The notes beneath the pieces were generated by a model. It was not told the origin of the DNA. It did no database searches and worked only from the letters and a program-made list of their open reading frames with translations. Made by a program: the position numbers and the translations under genes. Below, in pieces: positions 17,800-26,011 of a stretch of 64,000 nucleotides of DNA. Position 1 is the first letter of the stretch. The number at the start of each line of letters is the position of its first letter. Source of the stretch: Acidimicrobiaceae bacterium (lineage in GTDB: Bacteria; Actinomycetota; Acidimicrobiia; Acidimicrobiales; RAAP-2); the NCBI GenBank assembly GCA_003158855.1, contig PMLJ01000014.1, positions 220,693 through 284,692 on the forward strand. Direction: 5' to 3'.

Positions 17800-18441
17800 C
17801 TATGAATTGAAGGCGCTCGAGACGATCAGGACACCGAGCGAGCACATCACGCAGCCGCCGATCGTTCGAAGCGCCACCAGGCGCTTCGGGGAGCTCGAAA
17901 GCCATTCACGAGCCGTACCCGCAATCAGCCCCCACGTACCGTCGCTGCAGAAGGCCATCACGCTGAAGATGCAGCCGAAGATCACCAATTGAAGGGTGAC
18001 GTTGCCCTTCGTCGGATCGACGAAATGAGGAAAGACCGCCGCAAAGAACACCAGCGACTTCGGGTTGAGAACTCCCACCGTGAAGCCCTGGCGCACAATA
18101 TGAAGATTGGACGGTCGCTTCGCTTCTCGTTTGGTCATGGCTTGGGCGTGGGCGTGGCGGTGGCGCAGCGCTTCGATCCCCAGCCACAGCAGATAGGCGC
18201 CGCCGGCCAGTTGGAGGGCGATCGAGAAATCGTGGTATCTGGACAACAACGGTCCAAGCCCGAAAGCGATCACGAGCGACAGCAAGAGGGTCCCGAGACT
18301 GTTGCCGAGCACGGTCAGGACCGCGACTGTGCGACCCCATGCGACGCCGCGAGCCAAGGTGAAGAGCACGCTGGGACCGGGAACCATGATGATGACGATC
18401 GACGCGACCAGGAAGGCTGCGAGGTGGCCGCCGCCAATCAT
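17800..18441 (-). CDS. LysE/RhtB-family amino acid exporter
   Basis: 213 residues with six predicted membrane spans. The family hallmark IIMVPGPSVLFTLARGVAWGR lies near the N-terminus, and the mid-protein RQGFTVGVLNPKSLVFFAAVF matches the conserved NPK segment. Members export amino acids or homoserine lactone-like compounds; substrate not predictable. The start overlaps the preceding YczE-like gene stop (ATGA). Confidence 0.92.
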   Translation of the reverse strand: MIGGGHLAAFLVASIVIIMVPGPSVLFTLARGVAWGRTVAVLTVLGNSLGTLLLSLVIAFGLGPLLSRYHDFSIALQLAGGAYLLWLGIEALRHRHAHAQAMTKREAKRPSNLHIVRQGFTVGVLNPKSLVFFAAVFPHFVDPTKGNVTLQLVIFGCIFSVMAFCSDGTWGLIAGTAREWLSSSPKRLVALRTIGGCVMCSLGVLIVSSAFNS

Positions 18442-19091
18442 TGTCGAAACCTTCCGACTATCCGATCCACCGCGTTAAGGCTGGCCCCGATGCTGAAGCC
18501 CACGGTCGCCGCGAAGAATGCAGTTCCCACTCCCACCGTGCCACCCATGAGCGAACCAATGATCAGTACCACGACTTCGAGCGTCAAGCGCACGTACACG
18601 ACGCTCACGCCGAAATGTCGATGAAGACTGGTCATCAGGCCGTCGCGGGGACCAGGCCCGAGTCCGGTCGTGAGATAGAGCGAACTTCCAATGCCGATCG
18701 CGACGACGGCGCCAACGACGAAGAGGGCCTTGACGAGGTAATCGTGCGGCGTCGGCACGAGTGCCGCGGTGATATCGAGCACGTACGCGATGATCACGAG
18801 GTTGGCGATCGTGCCGAAGCCGGGCTTCTCACGCAGAGGGAACCACGCCAGGAGAACGACGCAGCTGATCAATGCGGTGGACCAACCAAGAGAGACATGG
18901 GCGTGGCGTGCAACACCTTCTGCGAACACCGTCCAGGGCGTGGCACCCCAATGGGAAACCACGAGAAGTCCCTCCCCCACTCCGAAGAGCGACAGTCCCA
19001 CCACCAGCGGCAGGAACATGTTGAGGCGAAAGGACCACGTGCTCGAAGCCCGCCACGGGGTCGCCGGGATCTTATGGCTGAGCTTTATCAT
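18438..19091 (-). CDS. YczE/YitT-like integral membrane protein
   Basis: 217 residues, five or six spans. The motifs GVGEGLLVVSHWGATPWTVF and LYLTTGLGPGPRDGLMTSL are typical of the YczE/YyaS family of bacterial membrane proteins of poorly known function. Translationally coupled to the LysE-type exporter downstream, which hints at a shared transport task. Confidence 0.8.
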   Translation of the reverse strand: MIKLSHKIPATPWRASSTWSFRLNMFLPLVVGLSLFGVGEGLLVVSHWGATPWTVFAEGVARHAHVSLGWSTALISCVVLLAWFPLREKPGFGTIANLVIIAYVLDITAALVPTPHDYLVKALFVVGAVVAIGIGSSLYLTTGLGPGPRDGLMTSLHRHFGVSVVYVRLTLEVVVLIIGSLMGGTVGVGTAFFAATVGFSIGASLNAVDRIVGRFRQ

Positions 19092-19196
19092 CCAGTCACG
19101 CTACCCGTTTGGCCCCAAATTACCTTGCCGGGCGCTGGGCCGGCGCTTCCGCATTGACGCGCATGGCCGAAAACCCTTGAGTCGAAGAAGGACCGT

Positions 19197-19742
19197 CTAG
19201 CCGGAACGACGGGCCGAGCCCCTCGTTGAGGGTTTCAAGTGGAGCATGATGCCAAGGATCAGCATGGCGGTGCAGATCACGATTGGCGTAATCACCGGCC
19301 CAATCCAGGTCACCGGAATAAGGAAGAAGACGTCGCGGGTGAAGAAGCTACCCGGCCAGTTGTCGAGAATCCTCAAGAACAAGTAATAGGTGAGGTCCCA
19401 ACAGGCGAAACTCACCATGAAAGCCCCGAGACGCGACCTCCAGTCCCGGGCGGCGACGAACGAGATGCAGGCCAGCATGACGATCGTCGCCGCCTCTCTC
19501 GTCACCTCGACGTCACCGAGACGACCACTCGGCATGATCGAATGTTGGGGCGAAACGAAGGTGATGAAGCCCAGATTGAGCAGCACCTTGTAGTTGGAAA
19601 TCGGGTAGTTCGCATGGAACTTGATGAGCTCTCGCAGGTAGTAAACGACTGCGGCCTCCACGAAGCCGAAGGCGGTTCCAAAGATGATCAGCGACACCAG
19701 GTTCGTCCGCCGACTTCTGCTAACGCCCGTTGCGTGACCCAC
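19197..19742 (-). CDS. Conserved integral membrane protein, function unknown
   Basis: 181 residues, GTG start, about five hydrophobic segments. Recognisable patterns are AFGFVEAAVVYYLREL at the N-terminus and FACWDLTYYLFLRILDNWP, with VFFLIPVTWIGPVITPI after it. I have seen similar uncharacterised bacterial proteins but know no function. It is separated from both neighbours by more than 100 bp, so it is probably a single transcription unit. Confidence 0.7.
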   Translation of the reverse strand: MGHATGVSRSRRTNLVSLIIFGTAFGFVEAAVVYYLRELIKFHANYPISNYKVLLNLGFITFVSPQHSIMPSGRLGDVEVTREAATIVMLACISFVAARDWRSRLGAFMVSFACWDLTYYLFLRILDNWPGSFFTRDVFFLIPVTWIGPVITPIVICTAMLILGIMLHLKPSTRGSARRSG

Positions 19743-19927
19743 AAGGTCAGGCTAACAGCGCGCCTCGAGTGATCGAATGGCCGCAGTCCCAGGCATCGTG
19801 CTCAACGCGAGAGTCGCCCTCCGTTGCGTACCCGTCACGACTTGGTCGCAATCAGGACCTTCTCGTTGGTTACCATGCGCCACTGATGGCCCTGCACCCG
19901 CGCTCAAGACTCGAAATCGAGGAACCA

Positions 19928-21073
19928 ATGGACGTCACTTCGCCAATCCTTCTCACTCCCGGTCCGCTCACGACGTCACAGACCGTGAAGCAGGCCATGC
20001 TGCGCGACTGGGGTTCGCGTGACGCAACGTTTATCGCGATGAACCGCGAGATACTGGGACGGCTCACCCGTCTCGTGCACGCGACCGAGACTCACGTCTG
20101 CGTCCCAATCCAGGGCTCGGGCACCTTTGCGATTGAAGCGGCCTTGACCACCCTCCTGCCATCGGCCGGTCATCTACTGGTGTTGGTTAACGGCGCATAC
20201 GGCACGCGGATGGTCAAGATTGCTCGTCTGGCGGGCCGGACGGTCAGTGCACTCGAGTGGCGAGAAGATGAGCCGGTCGACCCGGCAGAGCTCCATCAGA
20301 GGCTGAGCGATGACCCCACCATCACTCACGTGGCCGTCGTGCACTGCGAAACGACGTCTGGAATCCTCAATCCCATCAACGACGTGGCGCGAGTCGCAAG
20401 GGCTCACGGGCGCTCCCTAATCATCGACGCCATGAGCACTTTTGGAGCTATCGACATAGACGCGCGTGAGATTCAATTCACCGCCGTCGTCGCGTCATCC
20501 AACAAGTGCCTCGAAGGGGCGCCCGGGATGGGCTTCGTCATCGTCAGACGAGACGCCCTCGAGAGCTGCGAAGGCAACGCGCACTCACTGACTCTCGACC
20601 TCTTCGATCAATGGCAGGGTTTCGCGAAGAACGCTCAGTGGCGCTTCACGCCACCAACCCACGTCATCGCTGCTTTGCATCAAGCTCTCGAAGAACACGC
20701 GGCAGAAGGCGGAGTCGACGCGCGCGGCGCGCGTTACGCCCTTAACCACCGGATCCTGGTCGACGGAATGGAAGCCCTCGGTTTTCGTTGCCTGCTGGCG
20801 CGAGAGATGCAGGCGCCAATCATCGTGACGTTCCACGTTCCCGCCGACCCCCGATTCCAATTCGACGACTTCTACGAACGTCTTCGCCGCAAGGGATTCT
20901 TGATCTACCCCGGAAAGCTGACCGTCGCCGACTCATTTCGAATTGGCTGCATTGGTCATATTGGCCCAGAACAGATCAACGAGGCCCTGTCGGCCGTGGG
21001 ATTGGTCATAAGCGAAATGGGCGTCATCGACTGCACCCCGTTGTTCGAACTCGAGAACTCTGACGTCGACTGA
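19928..21073 (+). CDS. phnW: 2-aminoethylphosphonate--pyruvate transaminase (PhnW-like)
   Basis: 381 residues, class V aminotransferase. LLTPGPLTTSQTVKQAMLRD with WGSRDATF is the PhnW N-terminal signature; the PLP lysine is in ASSNKCLEGAPGMGF. A Shine-Dalgarno (GAGGA) eight to nine bases before the ATG at 19928 decides this start over the longer frame from 19730. The enzyme converts 2-aminoethylphosphonate to phosphonoacetaldehyde. No phosphonatase (PhnX) or transporter is nearby, so the pathway partner must be elsewhere, or the substrate differs. Confidence 0.85.
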   Translation: MDVTSPILLTPGPLTTSQTVKQAMLRDWGSRDATFIAMNREILGRLTRLVHATETHVCVPIQGSGTFAIEAALTTLLPSAGHLLVLVNGAYGTRMVKIARLAGRTVSALEWREDEPVDPAELHQRLSDDPTITHVAVVHCETTSGILNPINDVARVARAHGRSLIIDAMSTFGAIDIDAREIQFTAVVASSNKCLEGAPGMGFVIVRRDALESCEGNAHSLTLDLFDQWQGFAKNAQWRFTPPTHVIAALHQALEEHAAEGGVDARGARYALNHRILVDGMEALGFRCLLAREMQAPIIVTFHVPADPRFQFDDFYERLRRKGFLIYPGKLTVADSFRIGCIGHIGPEQINEALSAVGLVISEMGVIDCTPLFELENSDVD

Positions 21074-21184
21074 GCCCCAGCGAAATTGACCCGGAGAAAC
21101 CACCGGCAATCCTGGAGGCCTGCGGGACCTCACGCTTGCTTACGCGAACCACTCAGCTGCCGCGGCTGACCGCTTCGCCGTCAC

Positions 21185-21721
21185 CTAGGCCGAAAGCCCA
21201 TGCACCGGTGATTCACTGACGGAAGTTTGATACTTGCTCGTGAGGGAAACTGATCGGGTTATCGACTCACCAACGGGCAGCGACAGCATCGCCGCAAGAA
21301 GCAACGTAAGCATCGTCGAATGACTTTGGCGAATGGTGCTCTCAGCCGATCTCAACACGGCGAGCAGGATCACGAGCGAATACTCCGCTCGTGATCTAGT
21401 GAGCACCACGCTCTTTGACATCGGTACGGCGCGTACGAACTGCACTCGAGACCTCAGAAGCCCGATCGGCATGCCGAGGGAAATCCCAACGAGCCCTGCG
21501 AGCATGTGCCACGCGCTCAAGTTGAGCTCATGGAGAAGAATGGGCCCCACGACAACGATCGCCATCAGCGGATCGAGCCACTCGAGGGAGAGAGGTCGGA
21601 TTCTTTGGCGTGGATACAGGGTCTTCGCCAAGGGGTCAGACCGACCTTTGCGAACGAGGGACCACGAAATAAGGAGGAAGACCAGGAGAATGATCGACTG
21701 CGCGCTGTTCTCGGTCTTCAT
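21185..21721 (-). CDS. Hypothetical membrane protein (CcdC-like pattern)
   Basis: 178 residues with about four hydrophobic segments. The pattern GISLGMPIGLLRSRVQFVRAV, followed by a basic residue and a further span with VILLAVLRSAES, resembles small CcdC/DUF1453-type membrane proteins, but this is a weak match. Codon bias looks genuine. It ends convergent to phnW. The C-terminal 40 residues are Ser-rich and may be diverged. Confidence 0.5.
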   Translation of the reverse strand: MKTENSAQSIILLVFLLISWSLVRKGRSDPLAKTLYPRQRIRPLSLEWLDPLMAIVVVGPILLHELNLSAWHMLAGLVGISLGMPIGLLRSRVQFVRAVPMSKSVVLTRSRAEYSLVILLAVLRSAESTIRQSHSTMLTLLLAAMLSLPVGESITRSVSLTSKYQTSVSESPVHGLSA

Positions 21722-21759
21722 CGCGATTCCATTCAGTCAGCGCTGCCTACGAGCGATGC

Positions 21760-21979
21760 TACCGAGTGGCTTCGCGAGTCGCAGCGGATCGGCGGTGCGC
21801 CGGTTCGCGACGGTGTTCGGGTACTCGGGAGCCGCCTATGAACCACTCGGGCCACGATTGGCGGACCTTGAGCGACGCAATAGAAACCAAAATGATTCCA
21901 AAGAGAGGTCTCGGGGCCCGGTATCGATGCGAATCTCTTTCGGGCCGACCTCGACAACCTCATCAATCAGGATCTCTAG
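21760..21979 (+). pseudogene. Probable frameshifted antitoxin upstream of the VapC-like toxin
   Basis: No intact antitoxin frame precedes the toxin. The last 27 codons before it, in the frame ending with a TAG that directly abuts the toxin ATG, read REVSGPGIDANLFRADLD and NLINQDL. This matches the usual C-terminus of Phd-type antitoxins paired with such PIN toxins. That frame is closed upstream by TGA at 21893. An N-terminal part resembling the antitoxin middle (GPRLADLERRNRNQND) lies in a different frame. One or more frameshifts, real or from sequencing error, would explain this. The exact 5' limit is uncertain. Confidence 0.35.
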
Positions 21980-22375
21980 ATGACCACGGGGCTGCTTGAC
22001 ACTTCGGTAGTCATCGACTGGAATGATCCATCGGTCCAAAGAGCCCTTCCTCAGCAGATCGCGGTCAGCGCGATCACGCTTGCAGAATTGGCCGCCGGCC
22101 CAATTCTGGCGTCCACCGTCACCGAGCAGTCACTTCGTCAAGCGCGCCTGCAGCAAACCGAAGCGACCTTCGAGTCAATTCCCTTCGACGCAGCTGCCGC
22201 GCGAAGTCTTGGCCGGATTGTTGCGGCCGTTGCGAGTACCGGTCGCACGCACCGATCGCGCATGGCGGATCTACTCATCGCGGCAATCGCTCACGCCAAT
22301 GGTCTGGAACTCTATACGCGCAACCCGGGCGACGTCGTCGGCCTTGAAGAACTGATTCACGTCATTACCGTCTGA
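21980..22375 (+). CDS. VapC-like PIN-domain ribonuclease toxin
   Basis: 131 residues. The four acidic PIN positions are present: Asp7 in LLDTSVVID, Glu36 in ITLAELAAGP, Asp in RMADLLIAAIA, and Asp in LYTRNPGDVVGL. Such proteins are Mg-dependent RNases that cut tRNA or rRNA and are neutralised by a partner antitoxin. The start follows a TAG in the presumed antitoxin frame with no gap. The toxin looks intact while the antitoxin frame looks broken. Confidence 0.88.
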   Translation: MTTGLLDTSVVIDWNDPSVQRALPQQIAVSAITLAELAAGPILASTVTEQSLRQARLQQTEATFESIPFDAAAARSLGRIVAAVASTGRTHRSRMADLLIAAIAHANGLELYTRNPGDVVGLEELIHVITV

Positions 22376-22405
22376 GCGATGTGAGATCCGACCAGGTTGA
22401 CTTCG

Positions 22406-22479
22406 TGGGCGCTGGGGGACTCGAACCCTCGACCTCAGCCGTGTGAAGGCTGCGCTCTAACCAGCTGAGCTAAGCGCCC
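22406..22479 (-). tRNA. tRNA-Val (anticodon CAC)
   Basis: The minus strand folds as a 74-nt cloverleaf. The acceptor stem GGGCGCT pairs fully with AGCGCCC, with an A discriminator. D-arm: TAGCTCAGCTGGTTAGAGC. Anticodon stem CAGCC/GGCTG encloses the loop TTCACAC, giving anticodon CAC (reads GUG). T-arm: GGGTTCGAGTCCC. CCA is not encoded. One A-C mismatch is likely in the T stem. Confidence 0.95.
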
Positions 22480-22542
22480 CGGACCAGCATCCTACCCGCA
22501 GGGTGGAACCTCCGCTTTTGGCTGGCGTTGTAGCCTTCACCT

Positions 22543-23205
22543 GTGCCAGAGAACCTTGATTCATCGCCGGAGCCAGCCTCGCGCTTCGCGCGCCGCCCAC
22601 GTCGCCAGTCCGCAGTACCCCGTGAAGTGGTCATGGGCCTCGACAACCTGGAGAGGGGCATAAGTCTCTTCGCCGGGGCCATCGCGATGATCTTGGCCGC
22701 CGTCGTCAGCCCCCACCTCTTCAAGAACACGCTCGTGACCGACACGGTGAAGCACGTCAAGGGCAAAGCGTGCCCCGCTGGCTATCACCTGGTGGTATCG
22801 CTCTGCGAGAAGACGCACCTGACGCACCCGTCGGCGTGGCTTCCCCAGTTCCTCGAGATTCTGATCGTTGGTCTCTTCATCATCTTCTTCGCGCTCCGGC
22901 GCAAGCGCGCCGGTGTCGCGGTCTGCGGGCTTCTGCTTGGACTGGCCCTCGGCTCGGTTGGCTTGCCCTTCCTCTTCGTGGGCGGTTGGCTCGTCATTCG
23001 CGCCTTTCGTCTCCAGAAGTACGGCGATGCATCCTTTTCGGGTTCATCCCGAAGAGCTCGCGAGATGGGCCAAGCGCGCAAGGAAGGTCGTGCGCCCGCA
23101 ACCCCCAGGACTCGAGGCGCCAAGGGCGCGACCGCGACAAAGTCCGCTCCTGTTCCGGCTCCCTCGAAGCGGTACACCCCAAAAAAGCCAACTCGCCGCA
23201 GCTAG
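22543..23205 (+). CDS. Hypothetical membrane protein with basic C-terminal tail
   Basis: 220 residues, GTG start. A charged N-terminus is followed by a span at about 40-60, a loop with two cysteines (KACPAGYHL and SLCEKTH), a second span (LEILIVGLFIIFFAL), and a longer hydrophobic region (about 120-150) likely forming two more. The last 60 residues are rich in Lys, Arg, Ala, Pro and Thr, probably cytoplasmic and disordered. It lies three bases before plsC, so the two are co-transcribed. Function unknown. Confidence 0.75.
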   Translation: MPENLDSSPEPASRFARRPRRQSAVPREVVMGLDNLERGISLFAGAIAMILAAVVSPHLFKNTLVTDTVKHVKGKACPAGYHLVVSLCEKTHLTHPSAWLPQFLEILIVGLFIIFFALRRKRAGVAVCGLLLGLALGSVGLPFLFVGGWLVIRAFRLQKYGDASFSGSSRRAREMGQARKEGRAPATPRTRGAKGATATKSAPVPAPSKRYTPKKPTRRS

Positions 23206-23208
23206 AAC

Positions 23209-23946
23209 ATGGCGCAGCTCGGTCTTGACTATCCAACGAAATGGGGCCGGGGGTACACCGCCCGTTTCGTTCGTAGTCTCTTTCAGAGTTTCTTCCTCTC
23301 GCCCGTCATCCGTCGCATGTCGTCGCTCGAGGTTCGCGGCGTCGAGCACATCACTGGCCGCGGGCCGTTCATCTTCGTGGCCAACCACACGAGCAACCTC
23401 GACACCCCCCTGGTGCTCACGGCGCTGCCAAAGTCTGAGCGCAAGCGCACGGTGGTCGCGGCGGCGTTAGACACCTTCTTCATGGATTCGCGACGAGCGT
23501 TCCAAACGGTGCTCTTCTACAACGGGATTCCCATCGAACGGCACAAGGTCAATCGGCGAAGCGCGCTGCAGGCCCTCGAGCTCATCGAGGACCATTGGAA
23601 CCTCCTGATCTATCCAGAGGGTGGACGAAGTCCTGACGGCATTCTTCAGCAGTTCAAGGGTGGCGCCGCCTACCTCGCCGACCGATCGAAGGCCACCGTC
23701 ATACCCACGTACATCCATGAATCGGGCCTTCTTCGCGGCCCCAAGTACGCCAAGGCGCCTCAGTTCGCCGAGGCACCGAGCCAACGCCGCCACCACGTCA
23801 TCGTGGCCTTCGGACCAACGCTGCATTGCGAAGAAGACGAGAGCATCCGCCGCTTCGGGGTTCGAATCGAAGAAGCCGTTGAACAACTTGGCCGAGAAGT
23901 GAGCGGCGACGTGACCTTCGGCGTGAAGCGCCCTAGCGACGAATGA
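23209..23946 (+). CDS. plsC: 1-acyl-sn-glycerol-3-phosphate acyltransferase (PlsC family)
   Basis: 245 residues with the acyltransferase motifs NHTSNLDTP (HX4D as HTSNLD), GIPIERH and YPEGGRSPDG, and a later VIPTYI. It transfers an acyl chain to lysophosphatidate or a related lipid at the membrane. The last 14 bp overlap the convergent gatD 3' end, leaving no room for a terminator between them. Confidence 0.88.
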   Translation: MAQLGLDYPTKWGRGYTARFVRSLFQSFFLSPVIRRMSSLEVRGVEHITGRGPFIFVANHTSNLDTPLVLTALPKSERKRTVVAAALDTFFMDSRRAFQTVLFYNGIPIERHKVNRRSALQALELIEDHWNLLIYPEGGRSPDGILQQFKGGAAYLADRSKATVIPTYIHESGLLRGPKYAKAPQFAEAPSQRRHHVIVAFGPTLHCEEDESIRRFGVRIEEAVEQLGREVSGDVTFGVKRPSDE

Positions 23947-24613
23947 GCGCCGCGCATCGCTCGGCGTACAGCCGGTCAGCCACGCCGTGCATGGGCTCGA
24001 GCTCGTAGCCGAGTACTGACTCCAGCACCGCGTCCGCAAGCCACGGATTGAGAGCGAGCACCGGACCATGGGCGTAGGTAGCCCAGATGTTCCCCGTTCG
24101 GTACCCGTCGACGCCTCCATCGTTGCCCCTGCCACGAAGCACGTCGCCGATGGGAGAAGTGCCCGGGCCGAGCGTGGTGTGCCCGCCGTGGTTCTCGAAG
24201 CCGACCAGCAACCTCTCGCCCACGCGCACGCAGAGTTCCCCGACCGACCTCGTTGTTCCCCGGGTCGTCTCGGCGTCAACGATGCCGAGCCCCTGATACT
24301 TGTCGTTGCCCTCGACGCTGAACGAATGGCCGAGGATCTGCAGTCCCGCGCAGACCGCGAAGACCGTCGCGCCGTCCTTCACGTGCTCGACGAAGGAGCT
24401 CGACGACAGCAGGTCGCACGCCAGGCGTTGCGGACCGTCCTCTCCCCCGCCGAGTAGATAGATGGACGCTTCGGGAATCTTCTCGTCGAGCGCGACCGGA
24501 ACCAAGAGCGCGTGCACGCCTCGTAGGCGGGCGCGCTGGGCGAGTACCAGCCCGTTACCCCCGTCGCCGTACGTGCCAAGTAGATCGGGAAGGAGCGTTG
24601 CGATCGTCAGCAC
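23933..24613 (-). CDS. gatD: GatD, lipid II isoglutaminyl synthase glutaminase subunit
   Basis: 226 residues, class I glutamine amidotransferase fold of the CobB/CobQ type: LLPDLLGTYGDGGN at the N-terminus, LGGGEDGPQ, nucleophile VFAVCAGLQILG and catalytic His in TYAHGPVLALNP. With MurT it amidates the D-glutamate of lipid II. I choose the GTG at 24613 because GAGG lies eight bases upstream and it overlaps the murT stop by seven bases; the ATG at 24634 has no ribosome binding site. Confidence 0.93.
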   Translation of the reverse strand: MLTIATLLPDLLGTYGDGGNGLVLAQRARLRGVHALLVPVALDEKIPEASIYLLGGGEDGPQRLACDLLSSSSFVEHVKDGATVFAVCAGLQILGHSFSVEGNDKYQGLGIVDAETTRGTTRSVGELCVRVGERLLVGFENHGGHTTLGPGTSPIGDVLRGRGNDGGVDGYRTGNIWATYAHGPVLALNPWLADAVLESVLGYELEPMHGVADRLYAERCAALIRR

Positions 24614-25827
24614 GGCGCCGACCTCGCGAGCCATTCGCTGAACGCCGTGTAGTTCGCGAGCAGCGCGACCGGTTGCGAGGAAGGGGGCACCTGGTTGAGG
24701 TCATCAACCACTTCGAACGCTACGCCGCCGTAGTCGAGGCGCGTCGCCAGATCCAACCGACGGTCGCCGAAGCACCACACCCGGTGCCCCCGCAGCTTCT
24801 CGAACGGCACGTCATACAGCCACGAAGGGTCTCGGCCATCGGCGACTCGAGCGTTGATCGCCACCCAGACGTCGGCTTCATCGTTCTGCACCGTCGAAAG
24901 CAGCGCATCGAAGCCTGACGGATTCTTCGCGAGCAGGAGTTGCAAGGTGTGCCCGCTCCACTGGCGATGGGTGAAACGCCCCGCTACCTCGCGTACCGCG
25001 TTTATCCGTTCCGCCGCATCAAGAGGCGGGACGCCCACTTCGTAGAGCGCCGTGATCGCCAGGGCGGCGTTCGCTTCGTTGAACGCGCCGGGTATCGAAA
25101 GCTCGAGCGGGACCTTCGTCTCGGCGACGCTCAACCCGTCTCGCAGCGTAGTCGTGATTATCGTGGGTTTCGCGAATCCGCATGAGCAGCTCCAGGTTGT
25201 TGCTTGAAGGTTGAGCGCGAGCGTGCAGCGAGGGCACGACTTGGCGTCAGCCATCCACTGGGTGGGGACGTCGCACCATCGGATATTGGTCGCGCCCATC
25301 GCGGCGTAGACGACTAGCGGATCGTTCGCGTTCGCGACCACCGTTCCTGCGAAGCCGCTTTCCGCTTTCAAGCACTGCTGCCACCGTTCGGCCATCTGGC
25401 GGACCTCGCTCGCCCTGTCCAGTTGGTCGCGCGAGAGATTGAGCAGGACGACCACGACCGGCTTCACCTGTCGCACGACCTCCGGCAGCCACGCTTCGTC
25501 GACCTCGAGCACGGTGTGGACCGACGAAGACTGGGCGAGGGCAGCGACGTGGCCGGCGGGCATGTTGGCCCCGGTCGAGTTCGTGGTGACCGCCGTTCCC
25601 CATCCGGCGCCCACCATGGCGGTGGTGGTGGTCTTTCCGTTGGTGCCGCTTACGAGAATGGTGGTTCGGTCGCGAGCCAGGTCAGTCAGTAGCTTCGGCG
25701 AGATCTTGAGTCCCACCCGCCCTCCGGCGACGGTTCCCGATCCTCGCTTGGCGACCCGCGAGGCCCAGTTCACGGCTCGAACCGCACCCGCTGCCAGTCG
25801 GCTTCGTCCTGACGGGCCCATACTCAT
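24607..25827 (-). CDS. murT: MurT, lipid II isoglutaminyl synthase ligase subunit
   Basis: 406 residues, Mur-ligase fold with the ATP loop VSGTNGKTTTTAMV, a central four-cysteine zinc ribbon (CPRC and CSCGF, split by about 13 residues) that is characteristic of MurT, and a C-terminal MurT domain. It supplies ATP-driven amidation of D-Glu in lipid II with ammonia from GatD. The ATG at 25827 follows a GAGG by five bases; the frame upstream overlaps a terminator-like hairpin and is rejected. Upstream elements suggest attenuation. Confidence 0.95.
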   Translation of the reverse strand: MSMGPSGRSRLAAGAVRAVNWASRVAKRGSGTVAGGRVGLKISPKLLTDLARDRTTILVSGTNGKTTTTAMVGAGWGTAVTTNSTGANMPAGHVAALAQSSSVHTVLEVDEAWLPEVVRQVKPVVVVLLNLSRDQLDRASEVRQMAERWQQCLKAESGFAGTVVANANDPLVVYAAMGATNIRWCDVPTQWMADAKSCPRCTLALNLQATTWSCSCGFAKPTIITTTLRDGLSVAETKVPLELSIPGAFNEANAALAITALYEVGVPPLDAAERINAVREVAGRFTHRQWSGHTLQLLLAKNPSGFDALLSTVQNDEADVWVAINARVADGRDPSWLYDVPFEKLRGHRVWCFGDRRLDLATRLDYGGVAFEVVDDLNQVPPSSQPVALLANYTAFSEWLARSAPC

Positions 25828-25841
25828 TGACCTCACGCTAA

Positions 25842-25901
25842 TCAACCCGGAAAACACAAAAGGACCAACCGGGGGGTGGTTGGTCCTTTTGCAAAACCCA
25901 T
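25842..25901 (-). other. Possible leader peptide ORF ahead of murT
   Basis: A 19-codon frame starts with ATG at 25901 and ends with TGA at 25842, 14 bases before the murT ATG. It reads MGFAKGPTTPRLVLLCFPG. It spans both arms of the terminator-like hairpin at 25858-25890, the geometry expected of a translated attenuator. There is no obvious Shine-Dalgarno and no run of a single amino acid, so translation is unproven. Confidence 0.3.
25858..25890 (-). terminator. Intrinsic terminator/attenuator hairpin in the murT leader
   Basis: A perfect 13-bp inverted repeat, AAAAGGACCAACC and GGTTGGTCCTTTT, with a 7-nt loop. Read on the minus strand the stem is followed by a U-rich tract (TTTTGTGTTTT), so it is a canonical intrinsic terminator placed between the proposed promoter and murT. 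There is no gene upstream on that strand for it to terminate, hence the attenuator reading. Confidence 0.7.
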
Positions 25902-25943
25902 GTAGTACTCAAAGGGGGGTTTCGAGTAAAACAGGCTGAAACC

Positions 25944-25972
25944 ATTATGACGCCCCGCTACGTATCAATCAA
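25944..25972 (-). promoter_or_regulatory. Sigma-70-like promoter for murT-gatD
   Basis: On the minus strand, TTGATT (25967-25972) and CATAAT (25944-25949) are separated by 17 bp, close to the -35/-10 consensus. Transcription would begin near 25937, giving a leader of about 110 nt before murT that contains the small ORF and the hairpin. The -35 box overlaps the first half-site of the LysR-type repeat. Confidence 0.6.
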
Positions 25973-26011
25973 GCGGATATGAGTGATACTTGTCATCTGT
26001 ATACTTGATAC
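25962..26011. promoter_or_regulatory. Repeated GTATCA/TGATAC half-sites, probable LysR operator, and leaderless lysR promoter
   Basis: Half-sites GTATCA at 25962-25967, TGATAC at 25984-25989 and TGATAC at 26006-26011 occur at a regular 22-bp step. The first two form a perfect dyad with a 16-bp spacer. The third abuts the lysR ATG. A -10 element TATACT (26000-26005) lies six bases before the ATG at 26012, so the lysR transcript probably starts at the initiation codon (leaderless). The sites cover the -35 of the murT promoter and the lysR -10. Confidence 0.55.

Noticed and set aside
19730..19927. Longer PhnW reading frame from 19730
   Set aside because: The added 66 residues have no family counterpart; the ATG at 19928 has a Shine-Dalgarno and the family N-terminus.
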